Shown piece after piece: positions 15,771 to 26,100 of a stretch of DNA of 64,000 nt. How positions within the stretch are numbered: the first letter of the stretch is position 1; each line of letters starts with the position of its first letter. Position numbers and translations under genes: made by a program. Under the pieces are notes generated by a model. That model ran no database searches. It was not told where the DNA came from and saw nothing but the letters and a program-made list of their open reading frames with translations. This DNA comes from a virus. Where the stretch lies: positions 1 to 64,000 of the IMG/VR virus record IMGVR_UViG_3300020214_000005, one strand, 5' to 3'.

Positions 15771-16486
15771 TGCCTGAGCCTCGCCATGCATTCCGCCTTC
15801 ATGATGTTCAGATCAAGGTCGTTGGAGACCATCCCGTACCGCTTGCCGCAGTTGTCGTGCCCGGCGGCGAACTGCCAAATGTCCCAATCCTCCCAACCCG
15901 TCAGCGGCTTGGGTTGCTCGAAAGACAGCGCCCAGGCGGCCCAGTCGGCGGGCTTCATCGGCACGCCGTTCGCCTCGAACGCCTCGGGCGAGTACTGGAC
16001 GTACTTCGCCACCCACAGCGGGCAGTTGCCGTGCTTGCGCGACTGGACCCTCGAATTCCAGAACCAGTCGCCGCTGTATATCGCCGGGGGCTTCCCCAGT
16101 TCCGTGGTGGCGCGGGCGACGATGTGGTCAACCGCTTGCTTGACCAGTTTTGGGGGCAGGTCGCCGTGGTGTTCGATGTCTATCTGCGGGACGAGATTCG
16201 CCCCGTACGTGCGGTGCGCCTCGAGAAGCATGGATATCTGTTTCTCGGCGTCGAGTTCCGGTTTCACGTAGACGTAGTAGCCGAACGGTATCTCGTTGTT
16301 CTTCGCGCGCTTTGAGTTGTATTCGAGCAGGGCGTCCTGCTTCGTGCCGACGTTGCTCCTGATGTAGGCGAAATCGAATCCGAACGAGGCGACCTTCTTC
16401 CAGTTTATTGTCCCCTGGTACTCGGACACGTCTATGCCGGTGAGATATTTCTGATTCTCAGGCAACTTTTTCTTCTTTTTCTTCAT
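15767..16486 (-). CDS. GH25 lysozyme (endolysin)
   Basis: A 239-residue glycoside hydrolase family 25 muramidase that cuts the MurNAc-GlcNAc bond of peptidoglycan. Seen: GIDVSEYQG at the start of the barrel, FAYIRSNVGT, the catalytic PQIDIEHHG with its Asp and Glu, and the closing WDIWQFAAGH. A Lys-rich N-terminal tail precedes the domain; no separate wall-binding domain is evident. ATG 16486 overlaps the upstream stop (ATGA). Confidence 0.9.
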   Translation of the reverse strand: MKKKKKKLPENQKYLTGIDVSEYQGTINWKKVASFGFDFAYIRSNVGTKQDALLEYNSKRAKNNEIPFGYYVYVKPELDAEKQISMLLEAHRTYGANLVPQIDIEHHGDLPPKLVKQAVDHIVARATTELGKPPAIYSGDWFWNSRVQSRKHGNCPLWVAKYVQYSPEAFEANGVPMKPADWAAWALSFEQPKPLTGWEDWDIWQFAAGHDNCGKRYGMVSNDLDLNIMKAECMARLRQ

Positions 16487-16779
16487 AGACACTTTTTTCT
16501 CCATCCTTCCGGCGTTCTAACGGCGTCAATTTCCCCGTTAGTTACGATATCGCTGGTGAAGCGCACCATGGCGTTCAACAGCTCGGTTTGTGTTGTCCCA
16601 GTCTCTTCCAACCAGCCGTCCATACGTCCTTCGGCGAAGTCATCCCATAGGGCTTGAATAGCGATTTTGCCGGTTGTGCCTAAGCCTAGATATTCTTCGC
16701 CAAGAACCTCATCAACTGTAAGTCCACAGTAATGGTCGGCAACCATGTCAACAATCGAGTTCTTTCTTGGTGTTGTCAT
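16483..16779 (-). CDS. hypothetical protein upstream of lysozyme
   Basis: A 98-residue acidic helical product. ATG 16779 follows GGTGGA. Its stop overlaps the lysozyme start, so it belongs to the lysis cassette. No family was recognised. Confidence 0.6.
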   Translation of the reverse strand: MTTPRKNSIVDMVADHYCGLTVDEVLGEEYLGLGTTGKIAIQALWDDFAEGRMDGWLEETGTTQTELLNAMVRFTSDIVTNGEIDAVRTPEGWRKKCL

Positions 16780-16921
16780 AAATTTTTCCACCGCCGAAAC
16801 GCATTTGCCCGACGGCCCTGATGCCCAACTGGGCGATCATGAGCATCGTAGCAAGCCCGGCCAAGATGGCGGCGATGGAGAAATACGGAATGGTGCGTCT
16901 CGGCGACTTCACGAAACCCAT
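16748..16921 (-). CDS. possible holin-like single-pass membrane protein
   Basis: A 57-residue frame with a basic N-terminus (MGFVKSPRRTIPYF) and one hydrophobic helix (FSIAAILAGLATMLMIAQLG). It lies directly before the lysozyme operon. It overlaps the start of 16483-16779 by 32 bases, which is unusual, and its ribosome site (GGGGG) is only fair. Position and topology fit a holin or antiholin, but this is inference. Confidence 0.4.
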   Translation of the reverse strand: MGFVKSPRRTIPYFSIAAILAGLATMLMIAQLGIRAVGQMRFGGGKIYDNTKKELDC

Positions 16922-16968
16922 GCTACCCCCGGCGCACGGTCGGCAAAGATCTGCCGCATAAACGAGAC

Positions 16969-17013
16969 ACCCCGATGTCCCATCTCGTTCGAGGGACTTC
17001 GGGGTGCTGCGTC
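16969..17013. terminator. strong hairpin, probable terminator
   Basis: CACCCCGA(T)GTCCC pairs with GGGAC(T)TCGGGGTG around an 11-base loop. It stands between the structural gene ending at 17059 and the lysis genes starting at 16921, on the minus strand. No long T run follows, so it may act as a processing site instead. Confidence 0.55.
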
Positions 17014-17058
17014 TGGTCGCTTCAACGCCAGGGTGGGCCGGCGTCTATGCGATTCGAA

Positions 17059-17439
17059 TTAGGCTGAGTTGCGGACTCCGTCGTAGGCGATCGCCACGGT
17101 GAGGCCTGCTCCCGCGACGGTCGAGCCGACTTGGTCCACGTCGACCGAGAGTAGGTCGCCAGCGGCGAACGTCCTCACGGAATGCTCGCCGGCGACGGCG
17201 CTGGTGGCCGACGCGTTGATCATCGGGCGGTTTGCCTGGGTGCCGAAAATCGTCGTGCCGTTCTTGTTCACGTCCGCCTGCAGGGATGCCCCCGTGGGCG
17301 CGGTCGCGACGGCTGTCGTGACTCCGGTGATCGTCCCAGCGAAAGGCATGCGGACACGCGCCTTCGTTGTTCCTGCTGTCAGGTCTCCGTCGACCTGGAG
17401 AGTTACGACTCCCCTGAACTTCCTGTATCCGAGTGCCAT
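17059..17439 (-). CDS. probable virion head-fibre or decoration-like protein
   Basis: A 126-residue beta-rich product with a repeating Thr/Ala/Val/Gly pattern (MPFAGTITGVTTAVATAPTG, NGTTIFGTQANRPMINASAT). This style is typical of phage decoration and fibre domains that coat the capsid or tail; the exact family was not recognised. ATG 17439 follows GGAGG by a good distance. It is the last gene before the 13 kb non-coding region. Confidence 0.5.
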   Translation of the reverse strand: MALGYRKFRGVVTLQVDGDLTAGTTKARVRMPFAGTITGVTTAVATAPTGASLQADVNKNGTTIFGTQANRPMINASATSAVAGEHSVRTFAAGDLLSVDVDQVGSTVAGAGLTVAIAYDGVRNSA

Positions 17440-18470
17440 GTCTGTATTGCCTCCTTGCGTGCCTCGGCACGCAGCTAGTGGTTTCCCGAGATCAAGAATA
17501 CCACCACGGGCAACTCCGCGATGAACCACGGGACTGCAAAGCGGTCGTTCCTAAAACGCCGGCGGGCGTCCCCCGCCGACGGAGTAGGGCGACCAGCCAG
17601 GTCGTCGAACGGGGAGAGAAGCAAGCGACGATGATTGAGCAACGCAGTTTTCGGGTTGGGGCGCGCAAAACGGCGTGAAAACAGGGAGTTCTTAAACAAC
17701 GCGCCTCAGGTGCGCGCCAGACATACGAAAACGAGTAGCGCAGATCGGAGGAGGCGCAGTCTCGAACTCCGGAAGCGAGGATACAAGGGCGAGGACTCGG
17801 CCGCCGAGCGGCGCGACCGATGACGGTCAGGATGATCATCAACGGGACTAGCGAACAGTCGTCCCCAACACGAAGTGCCGAGCGTGAGCGCCAGCGAACC
17901 AGCGAGGTCCGCAGGCGAGCCTGCAGCGAAGCCTGCGGATTGGTGGCGACGAGACCCACGGGACTAGCGAACAGTCGTCTCCAACACGAAGTGCCGAGCG
18001 TGAGCGCTAGCGAACCAGCGAGGTCCGAGCGCCGGGCGAGGATTGGTGGCGACGGGTGACGGTCAGGAGAATCATCAACGGGACTAGCGAGCAGTCTTCG
18101 CCAGCACGAAGTGCCGAGCGTAGCGAGTAAGTGAGCCCGGTGCGAGCGTTGGCGAGACGGGACCCACTGTGCGACCGAGCCCGTCGGGGAGGTTCGTGTA
18201 CCTACGGGAGCCTAACCGAGGGAGCATTTGGAGTTATTCCGCAGGAATAAGGACAAGCGAGTACGTGGCGAGCGACAATGCGACCGATCGTGGTCGTAGC
18301 GGAAGCGGAGAAGGCGAAGCGGAGGGGACGAACCGTGGCAACTGGGATCGGGACCGGCGAGCGAGCGGAGGAGGTTTTGAGTTCACGGCGAGTGTGTCGT
18401 GTCCAACGACTGGGATGTAGCCGTGGCGAAATCGTCAGTCGTTGAGCGGTCGTCTTCCGTCCAAGGGACG

Positions 18471-18517
18471 CACTGCCGAGACCGGAGGTCTCCAGTGCGA
18501 GGCGTGTCCTGCGCCGA
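18471..18517 (+). repeat. GAGACC hairpin, copy 1
   Basis: The outer stem CACTG/CAGTG flanks the inner stem GAGACC/GGTCTC. It is followed by GCGAGGCGTGTCCTGCGCC, which is conserved in the second copy at 19179-19225. Confidence 0.7.
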
Positions 18518-18755
18518 ACCCTTGGCTGGAAGCCGCCGAACGAAACCGAAGAGGCTTCCCGATGCCGAGGCACTCGGCGATGTGGATGCCGCGGAGAACG
18601 AGTCCGCAGGATGAACGAGAACGACGGAGCGAGCGAGCCAGTCGAGCGAGCCAGTGCGGACTGGAACGAGTGCGGAGTGAGCGGAGGATTCATTCCGGAG
18701 CATCTCGGACGGAGCACGAGTCCGTGGGGCACGGGCGAGCAAGATCAGGGTTCGT

Positions 18756-18772
18756 ACGACCCGGTGGGTCGT
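18756..18772 (+). repeat. GGT-loop hairpin, copy 1
   Basis: ACGACCC-GGT-GGGTCGT is a perfect 7-base-pair hairpin, preceded by GTTCGT and followed by CCGCC. Copy 2 is at 19796-19812 (same stem); copy 3 at 20165-20183 has a different stem. Confidence 0.75.
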
Positions 18773-19178
18773 CCGCCGACACCCGGAGCGAAGCGAACGG
18801 GGCTTCTGAGCGGTCGTGAGTGCGTCGGTCGCCGAGCGCAACCGAGAGACGCCTGTGGCGTCTCAAGGCGCTCGGGGAAAGAGCGAAGCGACTGACGAGC
18901 CCGACTCAGGCGCACTGCGACCCTGGCAGTCGTCCCCAACACGAAGTGCCGAGCATGAGCGCCAGCGAACCAGCGAGGTCCGCAGGCGGAGCAGGCGAAG
19001 CCTGCAGCGAAGCCTGCGGATTGGTGGCGACGGTCGCCCGTGACGACGGTCGGGACCGGCGAGCGAGAGGAGTGAGATCGAGTCCACGGACGAGCGTCGA
19101 GTGTCAGTCCCCTGCGCGGAGAGACCGCAGGGAACGAATGCGTCGGGGGAGTAAGCGGCACAACGCAATTAGGGAACG

Positions 19179-19225
19179 CATCGCCGAGACCGCAGGTCTC
19201 CGATGCGAGGCGTGTCCTGCGCCGG
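19179..19225 (+). repeat. GAGACC hairpin, copy 2
   Basis: The inner stem GAGACC/GGTCTC is unchanged. The outer stem is GCATC/GATGC instead of CACTG/CAGTG: both sides changed and pairing was kept. Confidence 0.7.
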
Positions 19226-19331
19226 TTCCCGCCTGCGTGCTGCCGAACGTGCGACGAGACGCCGAGGAACTCGGCGACCGAGGAGAGCGAAGTACGCAGG
19301 ATGGGCGAGATCGAGCGGAACGAGCGAGCCT

Positions 19332-19361
19332 GGGCGCACCCAACCGCCCACGGGTGCGCCC
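19332..19361 (+). repeat. AACCGCCCAC-loop hairpin, copy 1
   Basis: GGGCGCACCC and GGGTGCGCCC pair perfectly (10 bp) around the loop AACCGCCCAC. Confidence 0.8.
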
Positions 19362-19714
19362 GCTATGCGGTGCTCGTTGCGAGACGATGCGTGAACGAAT
19401 GACGAGGGCTCAATGCCCGAAGTCGTTCGTATTTCGTTTAACCGCCCCACGCGAGTCAAGTATGACGCACCGCCCCGGAGCGAAGCGACGGGACTAGCGA
19501 GCGAGCGGAGTAGCGGAGAAAGCGAAGCGTCGGAGCGACGGGCGAGCGAGCCACCTCGCGAGCGGAGTAGCGGAGAAAGCGGAGCGTCGGAGCAACGGGC
19601 GAGCGAGCAACCGAGAGAGCCAGTGCGGGCTGGGACGAGCACGGAGCAAGCGGAGGAGAGATTCCGGAGCGTTTCGTGCGGAATGCGAGTCCGTGGAGCA
19701 CGGGCGAGCGAGGC

Positions 19715-19748
19715 GCCCTTCCGACCAACCGCCCACGGTCGGAAGGGC
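19715..19748 (+). repeat. AACCGCCCAC-loop hairpin, copy 2
   Basis: GCCCTTCCGACC and GGTCGGAAGGGC pair perfectly (12 bp) around the same loop AACCGCCCAC. It is followed about 48 bases later by GGT-loop hairpin copy 2. Confidence 0.8.
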
Positions 19749-20066
19749 ACCGGCGCTCGTCGGACGCAGGTACGGCGAGCGGGAAGGGCGTTCGTACGAC
19801 CCGGTGGGTCGTCCGCCATTTACGACGAGCGAGGGCGTACGAGCGGAGCGGTATGCGGAGCCGGGGGCGGAGCAAACGGGGCGACGAGCGGAGCCTGCGG
19901 AGCGTCGGAAGCAACGTAGTAGGCAAGAGCGAGTCGGCAGGCCCACGGAATGACACGCAGTGAGCGGGAGCGACGTAGCGAGTGGAGTTGCGGAGGAGGC
20001 GCGAGCCACGGAGCAACGCAACGGCGGAGAAAGCGGAGCCACGGAGTGTTGGGGGCAGTGGGCCGC

Positions 20067-20102
20067 GCCCGGTCCGACCAACCGCCCACGGTCGGATCGG
20101 GC
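20067..20102 (+). repeat. AACCGCCCAC-loop hairpin, copy 3
   Basis: GCCCGGTCCGACC and GGTCGGATCGGGC pair over 13 positions (one G-U) around the same loop AACCGCCCAC. It is followed about 60 bases later by GGT-loop hairpin copy 3, the same order as copy 2. Confidence 0.8.
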
Positions 20103-20164
20103 CCTGCGCCCGCCGGGCGTAGACGGAGCGGAGCAAGGCACGGCGGGCGTGATGGGGGTTCGTC

Positions 20165-20183
20165 CGCAATCCGGTGGATTGCG
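20165..20183 (+). repeat. GGT-loop hairpin, copy 3
   Basis: CGCAATCC-GGT-GGATTGCG is a perfect 8-base-pair hairpin in the place held by ACGACCC-GGT-GGGTCGT in the other copies. Confidence 0.75.
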
Positions 20184-20884
20184 TTCCGACACCCGGAGCG
20201 GAGCGAACGGGACTGATTACCGACGGAATCGGGAAAGCCGTGGAGACCGAGCACCGCGAGGGCTCCGACGGTCTTCGAGGGAATTAGCGGTGTCTCGACC
20301 GCCGCTGGCGTAGCCCTGGCGAAGCCGAGGCACGAGAGACATTGCCGTATGGCTGAAAGATTACGCGATGCCGCAGGCGTTCACGGAAAGGCGGGCCCCG
20401 CGCCGGTCTTTAGCCATAAGGGCAAAGCGCGACGAGCCCGACGCAGTCGTGGCGAGCCGAGGAGTTCCGGGGCCGATGACGGCGGGACTCTGGTGTTGGT
20501 GCTTGGCGAACTCGGTGAGTCGCGGCTCTGCCGTGATCGGGGGTGCGCGTGGCTGAGCGTCGGTTCCGACGCAGCGAGCGCGCCTCGGTCACCGCGATCG
20601 TCTCCGGCGCTTAGGAGTAGCGAGAGGGGGACGAGGACGAGCTTGTCGAGGAACGAGACCCATTGAGCGGCATCCTAAGGGCAAATCGGCATCGGCGCGA
20701 AGCCGAGTCGGGACGAGGCGAGAAGGCGTGCGGATTTAGGAAAGTGAGCACGGCGCAAGGCGTTGCGAAAGATCGCGGCGAAGGACATTGATCCCGGTGC
20801 GACGGCACGCGGGGCGCCGATCGGGCGGGGCTCTTGACCTACCGCCGTGGTTCAGGGCACCCGAGGCGGCTCGCGGCGGCGAGC

Positions 20885-22395
20885 GGAACGTAGCGCGACG
20901 TCAGGGTGAACGCAAGCGAACCCTGTTCGAGTCTCACCACGCCAAGCCTGCGCGGGCGTTGGTGAAGCGAAGTGCAGCGTTTTGGCGGAAGTCGCGAGAA
21001 CGGATATCGTTCGAGTCGGCGACAAACGACGCAGACGATGCGTGCCCTGGCACGCACAGGCTTTGCCGATCGTCGGAGCGATGTGAGCGCCACGAAGCGG
21101 TCGCGAACCGAGGGAACGTGGGGCGAACCACGGCGGGGCTCTTGACCTACCGCTGGGATTCGAGAAGCACGCGTTGCCCTTGCGCAGCAGGCTACAGCGG
21201 GCGGGGTCCGAGGGAATCCGCGGCGGCGAGCGGAACGTAGCGTGACGTCAGGGTGAACGGAAGCGAACCATGCGAACATCGTAAGCGCAGCGCGCAACGT
21301 TCGAGTCTCACCACGCCAAGCCTGCGTAGGCGTTGGTGAAGCGGAGTGCAGCGTTTTGCCGGTGCCGGCAAACGACGTGGACGAATAGGAAAGGCAGTCG
21401 CGCGGACGAGCATCGCGAGGCGTGTGCGACAGGCGGTCCCTTCGCCAGTGCCGCCCCTATCGTCAGAGCGGGATGAGTGCGGCGAAGTCGTCACAAACCG
21501 AGGACTCTGAGGGCGAATCCCAGCGGGGCTCCTGAGTGCGGGGATTTTCGAGCGTTCTGGCGGACGAGGAGAAAGAACCAGCGCCTGACGAAGTCGTGCG
21601 CTGGGGCTTAGCCGCAGGCGCGCGGTGCTTTAGCGGAGCGCAGCGCAGCGGGCTATAGCGTCCGGCCGCCAGAGCGCAGGGCGTGGAGCAAGACTCCCGG
21701 AGACGTGGCGACCCCGGGCTCCCTCGCAGAGGGGCTTCAGCGGGGCGCCCGTCGACGGGACTGCCGAGTTCAGGCAGACCCGATCGTCCGGTAGCGATCG
21801 TAAATCGACAAGAGAGAGAAGCAAGAAAAACTTTGAAGTTACGGTCAGAACGAGGGTGGACACGGGACCGCGAAGTCGCTTGGCGAAGCAAGTCGGACTT
21901 CGTCGACTTGAGGAGTCAGCGACTGCGGGACCGGGGATCGCCCGAGAGCGTCGGAGACCGACCGTAACTTCAAAATTTTTTTGCGTAGCGAACGGTCGAT
22001 GACGAGGTCGTGGCGAAGCTTTCGACCAGCGTGCGAGCACGGCGCCAGCCGTTGCGAGAGGACGATCGGGTCGGGGCAAGACGCCGCGTGAGTAGTTTCC
22101 GAGCGGAATGTAGCGTGACGCCAGGGTGAACGGAGCGAACCCTGCGAACATCGTAAGCGCAGCGCACGATGTTCAGAGTCTCGCCACGACAAGCCTGCGC
22201 GGGCGTTGGCGAAGCGAAGTGCAGTGAGTGGTGCCCGCCGGAGACTGCGCGGGACTCAAGGACGCCGCGTGAGTAGTTTCCGACCGGGACGTAGCGTGAC
22301 GCCAGGGTGAACGGAGCGAACCCTGCTTTGAGTCTCGCCACGCCAAGCTTGCGCGGGCGTTGGCGAAGCGGAGTGGGAGGAGGGGTGCCCGCCGG
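20885..22395 (+). repeat. GTAGCGTGACG / CACCACGCCAA repeat family
   Basis: Four units at about 20885-20988, 21231-21361, 22103-22250 and 22282-22395. Each has GTAGCGYGACGYCAGGGTGA, a CAGGGT/ACCCTG hairpin (the distal strand is altered to ACCATG in the second unit), then GAGTCTCRCCACGMCAAGC and GGCGTTGGYGAAGCG. The last two parts pair: CACCA-CGCC with GGCG-T-TGGTG in units 1-2, CGCCA with TGGCG in units 3-4. Units 3 and 4 share the prefix GACGCCGCGTGAGTAGTTTC. Confidence 0.75.
21826..21980 (+). repeat. long-range inverted repeat 1
   Basis: TTTGAAGTTACGGTC (21832-21846) pairs with GACCGTAACTTCAAA (21960-21974), 15 of 15. After one mismatch AAAAA/TTTTT extends the stem. The enclosed segment begins with GAGGGTGGACACGGGACCGC. 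Confidence 0.8.
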
Positions 22396-22751
22396 AGACC
22401 GTGCGGGACTCAAGGACGAGACCGGGAGCCACGAGTTGGTAGCTGTTCTTTCTCCGGTAAGCGGGGGAATCGACGGTTTGCGCAGCAAACTTGAGAGGCG
22501 GAGTCTGCGTCTGGGGAAAGGCCGTGCTGTACCCGAACGACGCCGAGTCGTGGCGAGGCTAGGAGGGATCGCAAAGGAAGCGTGCGAGCAGGGCGCAAGG
22601 CCTTGCGAGAGGCGAGGGGCGACCGGTGCCCGACCCCGCGTGGTGGGCATGCGAGGCGCCGACTGGGCGGGACTCTTGAGCTTCGTCCGAGCAGACCCAA
22701 CCGGCCGCTAGTGGTCCTAATCGAAGGCGACCGGAGGAGAAAGGCTTTGAG

Positions 22752-23124
22752 CTTTTTTTTCGTTAACCGGGCGAGCGAGGGTGGACGCGGGACCGCGGAG
22801 CGCAACGAGGAACGGCGCACTCGGCGGGGGCGCCGTTCGAGAGATCGAGTATCGCTGACTGCCAGTTGCGTTGCGGTTTCTTCGGAGGAGTCCGGATGTG
22901 ACCGGCGGAGGGAGGTTCGGTCGCGGAAAGTCCACGGTAATGGAGCGACCTGAATTCCCGTAGCCGTGAGTCATCTGGATCGTAGACGGCTTGCCGCGAC
23001 GCACGAAGAATGCGCAGAGCATAGGCAGAAGGCGTTGCGCGACGCAGTCGTCGCGAAACGAGATCGGTTGAGCGGAGCGGGACCGGGGATCGCCAGTGCG
23101 AACGGCCGGTTAACGAAAAAAAAG
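22752..23124 (+). repeat. long-range inverted repeat 2
   Basis: CTTTTTTTTCGTTAACCGG (22752-22770) and CCGGTTAACGAAAAAAAAG (23106-23124) are perfectly complementary over 19 positions, 335 bases apart. The enclosed segment begins GCGAGCGAGGGTGGACGCGG, the same start as in long-range repeat 1, although the stems share no sequence. Confidence 0.85.
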
Positions 23125-26100
23125 GTCGAAGTTTCTACGTAGTGAGCTTCGATTAGCGAGGTCGAAGCCGGAGCTTTCGACCAGCGTGCGAGCAGGGCGC
23201 AAGCCTTTGCGAGAGGCCGGTTGGGTCGGGACGAGACCCCGCGCGGGGGATCTCTCAGCCGCGACCGGGCGGGACTCCGCAACGGAACCGACCGTTACGA
23301 GCGGGCAGCGTCAGAACCGGCCAAAGCGGGGGAATCTCTTCGTCCTTACGCGGGCATTGTTCGGGAGGTGGCGCTGTGCGAGCGACAGCGTAAGGACGAC
23401 GAGAGGCGGCAGGTCCGCGTGGACGGTTGTGTCCCTATGGCGAGGTGAGGATACGAAGCCGGGGCGCAGTGACGAGCCGAGATTGGGGAAGCGTGCGAGC
23501 AGGGCGCCAGCCCTTGCGAGAGGCGAGTGCACGGGAGGTGCCAGATCCCCGCGTGGACGGTACGCGAGGCGCCGACTGGGCGGGACTCCGCAACGAGACT
23601 CGGCGAGAGAGCAGGTAGCGACGATTAGATGAAATCTAGCGAGCCGGGAGGACCGGACGGAGTCGGGTCAACCGGAAGTTTGCCGAGGCCGAGACCAGGG
23701 CGAGGCCGTAAGACGAGCGAAGCGAAGCGAGCGAGCGGCGGGAAACTGACGGTTGCGAGGCCAGATTTGATCTAATAGGGACGAACCCAACGCCACGAAG
23801 CAAGCCGGGGCGAGCGAGTGGGGTAGGTGCAGTCAGCGTGTCGAGCAGGCCGCTAGGCGTTGCGAGAGGCGAGCGAGACGAGTGCCTGTCCCCGCGTGGT
23901 GGGCATGCGAGGCGCCGACTGGGCGGGACTGCGGACCTGCCCTGCTCTGCCCTTCGTCACGAGAGTGGTCCGGGTTCTAGTGAGCGGAGCGAGCTAGTAC
24001 CCACGGGACTACCGAGTGACGGGAGTCGTTCGTTCGAAGAAAAGGGCGACATCAAGGGGTAAGCGGCAGAAGACGTTCGTCTTCAAACGCTTCACCGGGA
24101 TGTGCTCCTAGTATTCGGCGACGACGATGTCGGGACTCGTGAGCGTGGCTAGCCACCGGACGACGAAGTCGAAGCCGTGTCGTTTCTGCAGCCACACGAA
24201 GTGCCGTGCGTGGAGCGCCGCGGCGCGACCCAGCACGGGGACGAACCAAGGGTGAGGACACGGATGCGAAGAGCAGCCCGCACAGCCCGAAGTGCCGTAG
24301 CGAAGCCTGGCATGTCGGCGCCGCTTAGGCAGCCGGCAGGCTGTGAGCGGACCGCGCCCATCTTTGGGCGAGGCGGATCTCTTGGGCGCTCCCGAGACGT
24401 AGCGAGCGGAGGGCAGAAGAGCTCCGGCGTCTGGCGGTAGTGAAACGGGCTCCCAGCAATCCGCACGAGGGTGGCGTCTTGAAGAAACGCTCAGGCGAGA
24501 CGAGACGAACGCACCGAATGAAACCTGATGAGCGACGGGCCCCCGCAACCGCGGCTGCCTTGGCAGCGGATTTCGTTGTCGCGAGCGACGACGATAACGG
24601 ATTACCTGTCCCCACGGAGCGCCGGGGCGAAGCTTCGGCTGCCGGGAGGGATCGGGCGGGGGTTTGTTCGCCGAATGCGCGAAGCGCCTTGAGCGAACCC
24701 CGTCGTCGGCGCGTCTCGTAGGCGCGACCCAGAAACTCCGAGCGGTCAGGAAGACCGTCGCGTTTCAAGGACACGAACGCCAATGAGCGGTATCCGAACG
24801 TCGCGAGGGCAAGTTCGGGGACGCGCCCGAAGTCCTTCGGACGAGTGGCGCGAGCGGGGCGTTCGGGGTGAGGCGCGACGCCGGTCAGGCGTTCGCGGTG
24901 AGTGGATCCGACGGTGGCGGTCTCGCGGGTGGTGGCATTTCCCGGAGCGGAGCGACGGGACCGGGGAACGCAGCGAGCTTCTCTCGAGCGGGGCGACGCA
25001 GGAGCCGTTGCGAGGGGCGAGCGGGCACCAGCGAGCAGATCGAGTGAGCGGGGGACGCGGCTGTAGACGAGTTGGTAGTAGGAGCGCTCTGAGCGTCGGG
25101 CGAGAGGATCACGGGAGGTGCGGTAGACCAGACCGGCCGTGCTGAACCCGGAGGGTTCGCAAAGAAGGTCGCCAGTCGTGCGAGGAGCGAGTGCGCCAAA
25201 CGAGTCGTGCAACGAATCGTCGGCGCCCTGAGCCCGAGAGCCACCGGAGGGATCGTCCGAGCCGACTTGCCCCGCAGGGGCGCGAGGATGGCGAACACTA
25301 CCCGTAGTCACAGCATCACGGCCGAGCGTGAGCGAGGGCGTTGATGAGCGTTAGCCACGAGGGTGAGGAGGAGACTATAACCCGCTCTGGTCCGCGCCGC
25401 AGGCGAGACCAGAAGGGCGCAAGGAACGAAGCGATTGACGACGCAACGCGAGCGCAGCGAGCGCGGGCTCGAGGGGCGACATTTGCGCAGTCGCAGCGAG
25501 AGCGACGAGTCCTATGCGTCGAGGAGCGAAGCGAAGCCGCTTGCGGCGAGCGAGGCGTGCAGCCGCAAGCCGGAGGCGAGGCAGTCGCTGAGCCGAGCGA
25601 GACGTAGCAGAGCGAATGAGATCTGCGAGCGGGCTGGACTCCAGAGTGACTCTGGTGTTCGACCTGCCCTTGACCTACCGGGGGCGCGAGAATCGCGGAG
25701 CGCGGTGGGCGGAGCAACGATTCGAGGCGAGCGGATGCGTCTATCGATTGCCCGAATTGACTTCGCAAAAGACGGCAACCAACCAGAGTCCACGAGAGGG
25801 CCGGAAGCGGCCACGGAGCTGACGAACCTGAGGGGACGAGGGTCTGCCGCCAAGGCCCTGGCCGCGGGTGGCTTGGGCGGGCGTCGTTGCGAGTCAACCA
25901 GGCAAAAGATAGCGCTGCGCAATGCTCGTCATTGCGTCGGCAAGCAGGAGCGTCCGTCGGGACTCAGGAACCGCAGAGTCGCGGCGAAGCCGTGGCCGAG
26001 GGAACGTGGAGCTCCGTGCGTGCAGGCGTCGTGCAGCGACGCCGTGTGAGGCACGAACGCACGCATCGGAGCGGAACATGCACGAGGGCACCACGAACGG

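Larger units (their letters stand above)
17818..19031 (+). repeat. GGGACTAGCGAACAGTC repeat family
   Basis: A unit of about 100 bases occurs at 17844-17950, 17959-18053, 18079-18126 (partial) and 18925-19031. It starts GGGACTAGCGAACAGTCGTC, holds CACGAAGTGCCGAGC and ends GATTGGTGGCGACG. GTCGTCCCCAA (17858-17868) pairs with TTGGTGGCGAC (17940-17950) at ten of eleven positions, so each full unit can fold back. A TGACGGTCAGG...ATCATCAAC prefix is shared by the first and third copies. Confidence 0.75.

Noticed and set aside
19332-20183. CRISPR array
   Set aside because: Repeats are not evenly spaced, have no unique spacers of constant size, and no cas genes are present.
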